Source: Hyphomicrobiales bacterium
GTDB taxonomy: Bacteria; Pseudomonadota; Alphaproteobacteria; Rhizobiales; Xanthobacteraceae
Reading direction: 5' to 3'
Length of the DNA stretch: 64,000 bases
NCBI GenBank assembly: GCA_017305665.1
Contig: JAFKKH010000013.1
Location: 103,508-167,507, forward strand
The notes under the pieces were generated by a model. That model did not search any database, was not told the origin of the DNA, and worked only from the letters and a program-made list of their open reading frames with translations. Positions 45,241 through 53,621 of the stretch are shown here, piece by piece; position 1 is the stretch's first letter; every line of letters starts with the position of its first letter. A program made the translations under genes and the position numbers.

Positions 45241-46926
45241 TCACGTGCTGCTGCCTACGGCGGTCGACGCCGGCAGGACTTCGGCTGCGCGATCCGGAGG
45301 CTCGTCCCTCGAGCGCACCGAGCCGAGCGGCCGCTCCAGCATGCGACGGACGTGAACCGGATCGGGACCCGAGTGGAAAGCCATCGCGCGCTGATGCAGC
45401 GCGCGGTCCGATTGCGTCGAACGACTGCGTTGGCGCAGATAATCCAGCCAGGTCGGACAATGATAGCGCTCGATCCAGATCTCGGGATCGGCGATGTCGC
45501 GTGCGATGGTCCAGCCGTAGGCGCCGTTGCGCTGGCGGCTGAGCTGGACTTCCTGCATCACGCCGTGGAAGGCGCGTGCGTTGTCCTGATCGACGCGATA
45601 TTCGATTTCGACCACCAGCGGGCCGCTGCGTCCAGTCAGCGACGACAGCTTCACTTCGGGATCAGCGAGACTGTCGGCGGCTTCGTGGCGGCCGCCGACC
45701 GGCGGCATTCTGATCCAGAGTCCTAGGATGGGCGACAGGAACATGACGGCGCCCGAGACCAGCAGGGCGATTTCGACGCCGACGATATCGGTGAGATGGC
45801 CCCAGCCCCAGCTTCCGATGGCGATGCCGCCGGCGATCGAGGCCTGGAAGGCCGCGAGCGAACGTCCGGCCACCCAGCGTGGAGCCGACAGTTGTACGCC
45901 GATATTGAACAGCGCGACCGCAAGCATCCACACCGATCCTGCAACCACCAATGCGGCTGCCGTGATCACCGGCTTATGACTCACGGCAACGACCGCGATG
46001 GCGGCACCCATGATCAATGCGCAGGCGCGCACCGAGGCTTCGCCGGTGAGTCGCTTCCGCACCTCACCGATATTGAGCGCGCCGATCACCGCGCCCATGC
46101 CGAATGCACCGAGCATGATGCCGTAGGTTTGCGCGCCGCCATGCAGGAGGTCGCGGGTGACCAACGGCATCAGCGCGGAGATCGACCCACCGGCGATGCC
46201 GGTCACCAGCGTACGCGCCAGCACGATGCGAACGGGTGGCGAGTTCGAGATGTAGCGCACGCCCGAAATGATCGCGCGCCGCAATTGCTCGGGCGGCAGT
46301 CGCGAGGGTTCGTTGATGCGCCGCCACAGGAACAACACGACAAGAAGCGGGATGTAGAGAACGGCGTTGGCGACAAAGGCCGCGACGGCGCCGGCCGCTG
46401 CCACGATGATGCCGCCGATCGCCGGACCGAAGCTGCGGGCGATGTTATAGCTGATGCCGTTCAGCGCCACCGCCGAGGGCAGGGTTTCGATCGGCACCTG
46501 TTCGCTCACCGAGGCCTGCCAGGCGGGCCCGAACAGGGCGTTGCCGCTGCCCACCACGAAACAGAAAGCCAGCAGGATTTCCGGGGTCACCGCTCCAAGC
46601 CAGGACAGCACCGCGAGTGCGGTGGCACCGGTCAACGCGATCGATAGTGAGATCAGGGCGATCACGCGCCGGTCGTACATGTCGGCGATAGCGCCGGCCG
46701 GCATCGAGATCAGCATGATCGGCAGCATGAGGGCGGTCTGGACGAGCGCGACCTTGTCGGCGGACGCGGTCATCTGGGTCATGGCCCAGGCCGCGCCGAC
46801 GCCCTGGATCAGCAGACCGAGATTGGAGAGCAGGCTGGCGAGCCAGATGCGGCGAAACACCGAATGGCGCAGTGGGGCGGTGATGTGACCCGCGGAAAAT
46901 TTCGCCCCCTTCGGTGTTTCGGTCAT
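45241..46926 (-). CDS. MFS exporter (EntS/DUF894-like) with C-terminal soluble domain
   Basis: 561 residues. About residues 20-425 form twelve hydrophobic helices of the EntS-like MFS group, with GAIADMYDRRVIAL at loop 2-3. The last 130 residues are soluble; VVEIEYRVDQDNARAFHGVMQEVQ and GWTIARDIADPEIWIERYHCPTWLDYLRQ look like an ABM-type ferredoxin fold as in antibiotic monooxygenases. The substrate is unknown. The ATG at 46926 lacks a strong ribosome binding site; the frame extends to 46986. Confidence 0.87.
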   Translation of the reverse strand: MTETPKGAKFSAGHITAPLRHSVFRRIWLASLLSNLGLLIQGVGAAWAMTQMTASADKVALVQTALMLPIMLISMPAGAIADMYDRRVIALISLSIALTGATALAVLSWLGAVTPEILLAFCFVVGSGNALFGPAWQASVSEQVPIETLPSAVALNGISYNIARSFGPAIGGIIVAAAGAVAAFVANAVLYIPLLVVLFLWRRINEPSRLPPEQLRRAIISGVRYISNSPPVRIVLARTLVTGIAGGSISALMPLVTRDLLHGGAQTYGIMLGAFGMGAVIGALNIGEVRKRLTGEASVRACALIMGAAIAVVAVSHKPVITAAALVVAGSVWMLAVALFNIGVQLSAPRWVAGRSLAAFQASIAGGIAIGSWGWGHLTDIVGVEIALLVSGAVMFLSPILGLWIRMPPVGGRHEAADSLADPEVKLSSLTGRSGPLVVEIEYRVDQDNARAFHGVMQEVQLSRQRNGAYGWTIARDIADPEIWIERYHCPTWLDYLRQRSRSTQSDRALHQRAMAFHSGPDPVHVRRMLERPLGSVRSRDEPPDRAAEVLPASTAVGSST

Positions 46927-47093
46927 GGTCGGCCTGTTGTCGGGTCGCTCGATCGGGTGGCTCTTCCAGGTGCCGATTCGCGGCAAATCCCGATCATTGA
47001 TGCCTGCGAACCTCCCGATCTGTCCAGTCGAGACACGTCTTTGAGCCGTCGTGGCGCACTGTTAGGGTGAGAAAATGAGGATGGAGGGGACGC

Positions 47094-48467
47094 ATGATCG
47101 GGTCACGGCGGACGTTTCTGAAGGGCATCGCGGTGCTGCCGATAGCGGCGAGTGGATTTGGGCGTCCGGCCGTGGCGCAGACCTCCAATGCCGTCCCGGC
47201 AATTTCGCAGGTTCCTCCGATCCTGTTCGTGCACGGTAATGGCGACCACGCGCCGCTCTGGATGACCACGATGTGGCGAATGGAATCCAACGGCATTCCG
47301 CATGACCGCATGCTTGCCATCAACTTCACCGATCCGCTGGCGCGCGGCGACGATGCCGTGGCCCAGCAGTACCGCTCTTCGACCGTGGATCAGCGGCGTG
47401 AACTCGGCGACGCCATCAAGGCGCTGAAGGAGCGCACCGGCGCATCTCGCGTGGCTCTGGTCGGCAACTCGCGCGGCGGCAATTCGATCCGCAGCTACAT
47501 CAAGAACGGCGGCGCTGACGATGTCAGCCATGCCGTGCTGTGCGGCGTTCCCAATCACGGCGTGTTTGCCTGGGACGGCGGCCTCGGTAACGAATTCAAC
47601 GGCAAGGGACCGTTCCTGCGCGGTCTCAACGAGGGCGAGACCGAAGTCACCGCAGGCACGTCATTTCTAACGCTGCGTAGCGACGGGATGGACAAATACG
47701 CTCAGCCCGACGGGCGCTTTGTTGGCAAGCCGGGCACGCCGACCGGCGTGACCTTCGAAGGCCCTGAACTTAAAGGCGCGACGAATCTCGTTCTCGGTGC
47801 GGTCGATCACCGCGAGACCGCGTTTTCGCCGCGCGCGTTCCGCGAGATCTACAAATTCATCGCGGGACATGAGCCCGCGCGCATCGCGATCGCACCCGAA
47901 GCCGAGGTCAAACTCAGCGGCCTCGTGACGGGAACGCCGGGCGGCGTGCAGACCAACCGTCCGGTTGCCGACGCGACCGTCGAAATCTATCGGGTGTCGG
48001 CGGACAGCGGCGAGCGCATGGGAGGCCCGATCCATGCCTCGAAGACCGGCGCCGACGGTCGTTGGGGGCCGGTGAAGGTCGATCCCACCTGGTATCTGGA
48101 AATGGTATTGACCGAGCCTGACGCCCCGATCACGCATCTCTACCGCTCGCCATTTCTACGCTCGTCGGACATCGTCCATCTCCGCGCCGCGAAGCCGCTT
48201 GGAAAGGCCGATGTGGGCGCGGGAGCGGTCGTGCGGATGTCGCGACCGCGCGGCTATTTTGGGTTGCCGCGCGATATCGTGCTGCTTGACGGCAAGGAGC
48301 CGACCGACGTCAAGCACGGCGTGCCGGCCGATTCCGTGACGACGGTACGGCTGCCGGCGGCAGAGGCGGGGCGTGCGGTGCCTGCGATCTTCAATGAGGA
48401 GCGTATTGTCGCGCGCGCGTGGCCGGCTTCCGAAAACCGGATTGCGATTGCGGAGCTGACGTATTGA
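47094..48467 (+). CDS. Tat-exported alpha/beta hydrolase with C-terminal carboxypeptidase-regulatory-like region
   Basis: 457 residues. The N-terminal GSRRTFLKGIAVLPIAASG is a twin-arginine signal. The hydrolase domain (about 40-270) starts PPILFVHGNGDHAPLW and carries the nucleophile in VGNSRGG. A C-terminal beta domain (about 280-450) with VKLSGLVTGTPGG and TGADGRWGPVKV looks like an Ig or carboxypeptidase-regulatory module. It may be a periplasmic esterase or lipase. A GGAGGGG ribosome binding site precedes the ATG. The gene is convergent with the LysR gene. Confidence 0.83.
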   Translation: MIGSRRTFLKGIAVLPIAASGFGRPAVAQTSNAVPAISQVPPILFVHGNGDHAPLWMTTMWRMESNGIPHDRMLAINFTDPLARGDDAVAQQYRSSTVDQRRELGDAIKALKERTGASRVALVGNSRGGNSIRSYIKNGGADDVSHAVLCGVPNHGVFAWDGGLGNEFNGKGPFLRGLNEGETEVTAGTSFLTLRSDGMDKYAQPDGRFVGKPGTPTGVTFEGPELKGATNLVLGAVDHRETAFSPRAFREIYKFIAGHEPARIAIAPEAEVKLSGLVTGTPGGVQTNRPVADATVEIYRVSADSGERMGGPIHASKTGADGRWGPVKVDPTWYLEMVLTEPDAPITHLYRSPFLRSSDIVHLRAAKPLGKADVGAGAVVRMSRPRGYFGLPRDIVLLDGKEPTDVKHGVPADSVTTVRLPAAEAGRAVPAIFNEERIVARAWPASENRIAIAELTY

Positions 48468-48508
48468 ATGGTTGCTCGGTCGGCGCGATGCGATGGCCGT
48501 CTGGTGGA

Positions 48509-49507
48509 TTATCGCCGCTGTGCAGCGACAGCCCGCGCTCTCGATCCGCCCGACCATGCCCGGATCGCAAGATGGGTCATCGGCTGGCAGAGTTGTCCGG
48601 GCAGTTCACCTGACGACACCAGCGCTGAGATAACTTCGCGAATGAGCTCCATGACCTCGCTTCTTGCGCGCTCCATGGGGGAGTGCGCGGAGCTTGCCAG
48701 TAGGATCGTGCGCGTGATGGCGGGTTTGACGATACGTGCTGCTTGCAGACGGCCGCTTGCAATGTCGGCGGCGACGAAGTGGGGCGGCAGCACGGTATAG
48801 GCTCGCCCCGAAGCGGCAATGTCTTTCAACGTGCCGAGAGCGTCCAGCACGGTGGTGACGTTGAGAACCACGCCGTGATCGTGACAGACTTGGTCGATCA
48901 ACAGGCGCATGCGATTTGGTGCGGCCGGCAGGATCAGCGGCAGCTCGGCCACTCTCCCGAAGTCAACGACCTCTGCCTGCGTAATGCTATCTCCTGCCGC
49001 GCCGATCAGGCAAAGGTCTGTTTGCAGCAACGACTCGTCGGTCGGCGATGGGACCTGCCGGTTATGATAAAGCAGACCGAGATCGAGCCGCCCGCTGGTT
49101 AGCGCCTCGTCGAGATGCTCGGTGAGGCCTTCCAGAACATGGATGCGGACGTCAGGCAGCCGCTCGCATGCGAGGTTGAGCAACGGCGTCAGCAGCACGC
49201 CGCCGAGTGACGTCAGCACCCCGAGCCGGATCAATCCGGATGGCGGTCCATGCAGTTGTCGCGCTTCTTCCTGGAGGCATTGCCAGTTCGAGACCAGGGT
49301 ACGCAGTTTCGGAAGCATGCGCTGGCCGGCTTCGGTGAGGTTGGCACCGCGTCCGGTGCGGTGCAGGAGCGTGAGACCGATCGCCTGCTCGACGTCGCGC
49401 ACATGACGGCTGAGAACCGATTGTGGAACGGAAAGGACCGACGCCGCACGCGTAAAGCTGCCGAGATCGGCGACTGTTACGCAGTGATGGAGTTTTTTCA
49501 GGTCCAC
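48509..49507 (-). CDS. LysR-family transcriptional regulator
   Basis: 332 residues. LHHCVTVADLGSFTRAASVLSVPQSVLSRHVRDVEQ is the LysR helix-turn-helix, followed by the full two-lobe sensor domain (about 90-300). The GTG start at 49507 has an excellent GGAGGAGG upstream. It is divergent from the CoA-transferase/ABC importer operon at 49626, and is therefore its likely regulator (inference). The tail after about residue 300 is basic and Ala/Arg rich. Confidence 0.9.
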   Translation of the reverse strand: MDLKKLHHCVTVADLGSFTRAASVLSVPQSVLSRHVRDVEQAIGLTLLHRTGRGANLTEAGQRMLPKLRTLVSNWQCLQEEARQLHGPPSGLIRLGVLTSLGGVLLTPLLNLACERLPDVRIHVLEGLTEHLDEALTSGRLDLGLLYHNRQVPSPTDESLLQTDLCLIGAAGDSITQAEVVDFGRVAELPLILPAAPNRMRLLIDQVCHDHGVVLNVTTVLDALGTLKDIAASGRAYTVLPPHFVAADIASGRLQAARIVKPAITRTILLASSAHSPMERARSEVMELIREVISALVSSGELPGQLCQPMTHLAIRAWSGGSRARAVAAQRR

Positions 49508-49625
49508 GGCCTCCTCCTATCCGAAATCAGCATAACTGAAAGACAAAATGTACGTCTAGCCGCTCCTCTAGGCAGTTCGTAGCGTGCACCAAAGTCGGAA
49601 ACAGACAAAAATTCAGGGAGCAGGC

Positions 49626-50834
49626 ATGGCAGCGGCGGCCACGGGACCATTGGCAGGATTGCGCATCCTCGACATCTCGACCGTTGTCGCGGCTCCCTGG
49701 TCCGCTACGCTGCTCGCGGATCTCGGCGCCACGGTTCTCAAGATCGAAGTTCCAGGACGAGGAGATTTGCTTCGTGCGCTTGCGCCGCACAAAAACGGCG
49801 TGCCGCTGTGGTGGAAAGTCGCAAATCGCAACAAGAAAGGCATCACCCTCGATCTCAAGAAGGATGAGGGACGTGCGTTGTTCGAGCGGCTGCTTCCCCG
49901 TTTCGACGTACTGGTTGAGAATTTCCGGCCCGGGACGCTCGACAAATGGGGACTGCCGAAGGAGCGGCTGTTCGCCATCAATCCAAAGCTGACGGTGCTG
50001 AGGGTTACCGGCTTCGGCCAAACTGGCCCGTATCGTGACAAACCGGCTTTTGCGCGCGTCGCCGAGGCAATCTCGGGCTTTACCCATGTTTGCGGCGAGC
50101 CGGAGCGCGCGCCGCTTCATATGGGATTCCCAGTGGCCGATGCGGTGACCGGTCTGTTCGGCGCGGTTGGTATTCTGGCAGCGCTCTACCGGCGCGCGCA
50201 AAAGCCCGACGAGCCCGGTCAGGAGATCGATCTCAGCCTTGTCGAGTCGACGTTTCGCATGCTCGATTTCCTGCCCATCGAATATGACCAGTTGGGTATC
50301 GTGCGCGAACGCGTGGGGAATCTCAGTGACTATTCGGCGCCCAGCAACGTCTATCGCAGCAAGGAAGGGACCTGGGTCACCATCCCCGCATCCAGCCAGA
50401 ACATCTTCGTTCGGCTGTGCCGCGCGCTGTCTCGCGACGATGTCGCCAAGGACGCGCGGTTCGCCACCAATGCCGACCGGGTGCGCAACCGCTCCGCGCT
50501 CGATCAGATCATCGCTGACGAAATCGCGCGTCGAACGCTCACAGAGTTGCAGGCCCTGTTCGACCGTCACGAAGTCGGCTGGAGTCCCATCCAATCGATA
50601 GCGGATGTTTTTGCCGATCCGCATTTTCAGGCGCGCGAGTCGATCGTCAGTGTCGAGGATACGGAGCTCGGCCCGGTCAAGATGCAGAACGTGGTGCCAC
50701 GCTTTTCAAAGACCGCCGGCCGCGTCGCGAGCGCCGGACCGGCGCTGGGCCAGCACAACAACGAGATCTATCGTGACTTGCTGGGTCTCAGCGATGATGA
50801 GTTGAAGCGGCTGAAGACCGCTGAGGTGATTTGA
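49626..50834 (+). CDS. CaiB/BaiF-family CoA-transferase
   Basis: 402 residues of the class III (formyl-CoA transferase) family. GPLAGLRILDISTVVAAPWSATLLADLGATVLKIE begins it, NFRPGTLDKWGL is a family motif, and GFPVADAVTGLFGAVGILAAL holds the catalytic aspartate position. It moves CoA between an acyl-CoA donor and a carboxylic acid. The ATG at 49626 has GGGAG upstream. It precedes an ABC importer on the same strand, so it may activate the imported acid (inference). Confidence 0.9.
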   Translation: MAAAATGPLAGLRILDISTVVAAPWSATLLADLGATVLKIEVPGRGDLLRALAPHKNGVPLWWKVANRNKKGITLDLKKDEGRALFERLLPRFDVLVENFRPGTLDKWGLPKERLFAINPKLTVLRVTGFGQTGPYRDKPAFARVAEAISGFTHVCGEPERAPLHMGFPVADAVTGLFGAVGILAALYRRAQKPDEPGQEIDLSLVESTFRMLDFLPIEYDQLGIVRERVGNLSDYSAPSNVYRSKEGTWVTIPASSQNIFVRLCRALSRDDVAKDARFATNADRVRNRSALDQIIADEIARRTLTELQALFDRHEVGWSPIQSIADVFADPHFQARESIVSVEDTELGPVKMQNVVPRFSKTAGRVASAGPALGQHNNEIYRDLLGLSDDELKRLKTAEVI

Positions 50835-50850
50835 GGCGAAGCCTCAAATC
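50828..50850 (+). terminator. Perfect 10-bp hairpin at the CoA-transferase stop codon
   Basis: GATTTGAGGC (50828-50837) and GCCTCAAATC (50841-50850) flank a GAA loop; the stop codon lies inside the stem. There is no T-run after it, so it is more likely a processing or stability element within the operon than a terminator. Confidence 0.6.
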
Positions 50851-50867
50851 GGAAGTTGGAGGAGACA

Positions 50868-50924
50868 ATGCAGAACAGCCAACCGGTAAGCGGTCGGACC
50901 GACGTTGCACGGGGCATTGCATGA
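50868..50924 (+). CDS. 18-codon ORF translationally coupled to the ABC ATPase
   Basis: An ATG at 50868 with a strong GGAGGAG ribosome binding site opens an 18-residue frame whose TGA overlaps the ATPase ATG (ATGA, 50921-50924). The ATPase start itself has only a weak GGGG-type site. The peptide (MQNSQPVSGRTDVARGIA) has no family; it may serve mainly to load ribosomes onto the ATPase start. Confidence 0.5.
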   Translation: MQNSQPVSGRTDVARGIA

Positions 50925-51697
50925 ACGAGGCGAGCCTTTGTCTCGACGGCGTCGGCATCCGCTACCGGCTCGGAGCTTCGGATTTCGTCGCGGTCGAGAA
51001 CGTCTCGCTCGAAATCAAGTCGGGCGAGCGCGTCATGCTGCTCGGCCCGTCCGGATGCGGGAAGTCGAGCCTACTCAAGGTCATCGCGGGTTTCCAGAAG
51101 CCGGCCACCGGCGAAGTCCGGTCCAATGGACGCAAGATCACCGAGCCGGGTCCGGATCGCTTTGTCGTGTTCCAGGAGTTCGATCAGTTGTTTCCCTGGA
51201 AGACCGTGCTCGGCAACGTTGCCGATTGCATCCGGCTGACGCGCAAGTTGCCGCGCGCTGAGGCCGCCAGTCGCGCGGCTAAGATTCTCGACATGGTCGG
51301 GCTTGCCGGATATTTCGATTTCTATCCGCATACCCTGTCGGGCGGCATGAAACAGCGCGTCGCGATTGCGCGCGCCTGGTCGGTCGATCCTGCGATTCTG
51401 CTGATGGACGAGCCGTTTGCGGCCCTCGATGCCCAGACGCGTGCGAGCCTGCAGGATGAAACCGTCAAGATCTGGCGCGAGGCTCGCCGCACTCTGATTT
51501 TTGTGACTCATTCGATCGATGAGGCACTTTACCTCGGCGACAAGATCGTGGTGATGGGCCGCTCGCCCGGCCGCGTGCTTCGCATCTTCGACAACCCGTT
51601 TGCCGAGACGCGTGATCAGCCTGAAAGCGCCGAGCTCCGGCATCAGATTCGGGCGCTGCTCGCCGGTAATCAGGTCGCCGCGGAGGAGATGCGATGA
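50921..51697 (+). CDS. NitT/TauT-type ABC transporter ATP-binding protein
   Basis: 258 residues. Walker A GPSGCGKSS, Q-loop in FQEFDQLFPWKTVLGNV, signature LSGGMKQRVAIARA, Walker B ILLMDEPFAAL and the switch His in VTHSIDEAL are intact. This is the ATPase of a nitrate/sulfonate/taurine-type importer. The start is inferred from the ATGA junction with the 18-codon ORF; the frame extends further upstream. It overlaps the permease by ATGA at 51694. Confidence 0.93.
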   Translation: MNEASLCLDGVGIRYRLGASDFVAVENVSLEIKSGERVMLLGPSGCGKSSLLKVIAGFQKPATGEVRSNGRKITEPGPDRFVVFQEFDQLFPWKTVLGNVADCIRLTRKLPRAEAASRAAKILDMVGLAGYFDFYPHTLSGGMKQRVAIARAWSVDPAILLMDEPFAALDAQTRASLQDETVKIWREARRTLIFVTHSIDEALYLGDKIVVMGRSPGRVLRIFDNPFAETRDQPESAELRHQIRALLAGNQVAAEEMR

Positions 51698-52473
51698 AAA
51701 TACCCCTGTTCAACTGGCGTCGCATTGTTGTGGTCATCGCCCTGCTTGTCTTCTGGGAAGCGGCTGTGAAGATTTCCGGTGTGTCGCCGATCATGGTGCC
51801 GCCACTCGAAAGCGTCATCGCCTCGCTGATCGGCGGTATTCGGGATTTTACGCTTATCAGCAGCACCTGGGCGACGCTGAAGAATTTGCTGATCGCCATG
51901 GGCATTGGGTTGGTGATCGCTGTCGCCCTCAACATGCTGGCGTTTGTCTCGATCTGGGCACGCGAAACGCTGCAGACTCTGGCGGCGGCGCTCAACCCGC
52001 TCCCGGCCATCGCGCTGTTGCCGGTCGCCTTCCTGTGGTTCGGGGCGGGCGATGCGTCGTTGCTGTTCGTGCTGGTGAACTCGGTTGTCTGGGCGATGGC
52101 GCTGAATATCTTCACTGGCTTCTCGACCGTTCCGGTGACGTTGCGAAACGTGGGGCGGATCATGGGCCTGAAAGGGATGGCGCTGTTCCGGCATGTCTAT
52201 GTGCCGGCCGCGCTGCCCTACATCTACACCGGCATCAAGATCAGCTGGGCGTTCGGCTGGCGCACAGTGATCGCAGCCGAGCTTGTATTCGGAGCGACGG
52301 CTTCATCCAATGGCGGACTCGGTTGGCGCATTTTCGTCAACCGCTTCAATCTGGATAGCGAAGGCACATTCGCGGGCCTGCTGACTATCGTCATCATTGG
52401 CCTCCTGATCGAGGCCTGCTTCCAGCAAGTCGAGCGCTGCACCATTCAGCGCTGGGGAATGGCGGACAGATAA
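51694..52473 (+). CDS. NitT/TauT-type ABC transporter permease
   Basis: 259 residues with about six transmembrane helices. The BPD_transp_1 coupling segment is visible around LRNVGRIMGLKGMALFRHVYVPAALPYIYTGIKISWAFGWRTVIAAEL. It is the SsuC/TauC-like channel of the importer. Its ATG overlaps the ATPase stop. Confidence 0.93.
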   Translation: MKIPLFNWRRIVVVIALLVFWEAAVKISGVSPIMVPPLESVIASLIGGIRDFTLISSTWATLKNLLIAMGIGLVIAVALNMLAFVSIWARETLQTLAAALNPLPAIALLPVAFLWFGAGDASLLFVLVNSVVWAMALNIFTGFSTVPVTLRNVGRIMGLKGMALFRHVYVPAALPYIYTGIKISWAFGWRTVIAAELVFGATASSNGGLGWRIFVNRFNLDSEGTFAGLLTIVIIGLLIEACFQQVERCTIQRWGMADR

Positions 52474-52496
52474 GAAATCCGAGGGGAGAAAAAACG

Positions 52497-53465
52497 ATGC
52501 GTAAATCTACGATCACGATGCTGACGACACTGCTGGCAGCCGCGGTCTTCTCGACGGCTGCGGTAGCCAAGGATGAGGTGCGGGTTGCGGCCCAGTTCGG
52601 CCTCGGCTACGCGCCGTTGTTCGCCATGGCGAAGAAGCCGGAATTTCTGCACAAATACGCGCCCGACGCCGAGATCAAATTCGTTCAGTTGACCGGCGGC
52701 GCCGCCGTGCGCGAAGCCTTGCTGTCGGACTCCGTCGATATCGGAGGGCTCGCAATGTTGCCGGTTATTCAGGCCTGGGCGAAGGGCGCCGATCTAAAAG
52801 TTGCACTGGGTCTCTCGGACATGCCGATCCAGCTCATCACCTGGAGGCCGGATCTCAAGTCCGTCAAAGACCTCACACCAGATGACAAGGTCAATGTCAT
52901 TTCGATCGGATCGCCGCAAACGCTTGTCATGAAAATGGCGGCGATGAAATATTTCGGCTCGCCCACGGCGCTCGACAACCGGTTCGTCACCATGGCGCAT
53001 CCCGACGCTGTCGCCGCGGTGATCTCCAAGCGTGGAATCGTCGCCGAGTTCGCAACGCCGCCCTACATCCGCATGCTGCTGAAACATCCCGAAATGCACG
53101 TCATATTGAGCAACAAGGATTTTGCCGAAGCGGACTTCATGCTGATTTGCGCGGCGGCGGGCAAACGGTTCGTGGAAGGCAAGCCGAAGCTTTATGCGGC
53201 GACGATCAGCGCCCTGAAGGACGTCATCGAATGGATGAATACCAAGCCAGAGGAGGCTGCGGCGTTTTTCGCGGCCAACCAGCCCGGCCATCTATCCGAG
53301 GCCGACTGGCTGGCTGAGATGAAGCAGCCGGGTGTCCACTTCAGCCCGGCCCCGCGTGGTCTGGCCAACCTGTCGGCATTCATGGCCAAGATCGGCGTCA
53401 CCAAGAAAGCGGGGACATACGAAGAATTGACGTGGCCCAATCTGCACGGTGCCGGCGGGAACTAG
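52497..53465 (+). CDS. NitT/TauT-type ABC transporter substrate-binding protein
   Basis: 322 residues with a signal peptide (cleavage near VAKDE). The mature part is the NMT1/SsuA-like fold: VRVAAQFGLGYAPLFAMAKK and AVREALLSDSVDIGGLAMLPVI. The ligand is unknown: alkanesulfonates, taurine, thiamine precursors and aromatic or other carboxylates are all seen in the family. It follows the permease with a GAGGGGAG ribosome binding site and ends the operon. Confidence 0.92.
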   Translation: MRKSTITMLTTLLAAAVFSTAAVAKDEVRVAAQFGLGYAPLFAMAKKPEFLHKYAPDAEIKFVQLTGGAAVREALLSDSVDIGGLAMLPVIQAWAKGADLKVALGLSDMPIQLITWRPDLKSVKDLTPDDKVNVISIGSPQTLVMKMAAMKYFGSPTALDNRFVTMAHPDAVAAVISKRGIVAEFATPPYIRMLLKHPEMHVILSNKDFAEADFMLICAAAGKRFVEGKPKLYAATISALKDVIEWMNTKPEEAAAFFAANQPGHLSEADWLAEMKQPGVHFSPAPRGLANLSAFMAKIGVTKKAGTYEELTWPNLHGAGGN

Positions 53466-53621
53466 AGTAAGGCGCGTTCCAGGTCTCGAATTTCGAAGAG
53501 GTGTTATCGCCAAGCATGACTTAGGTTGATATCGTTCTTGATGGCGGGCAAGCCCGTGCCTTCGTTGCGCCGGTATTTTGCGCTTGATTGCCATTGCCAT
53601 TTTTTGAAGAACGAGGCTCGC

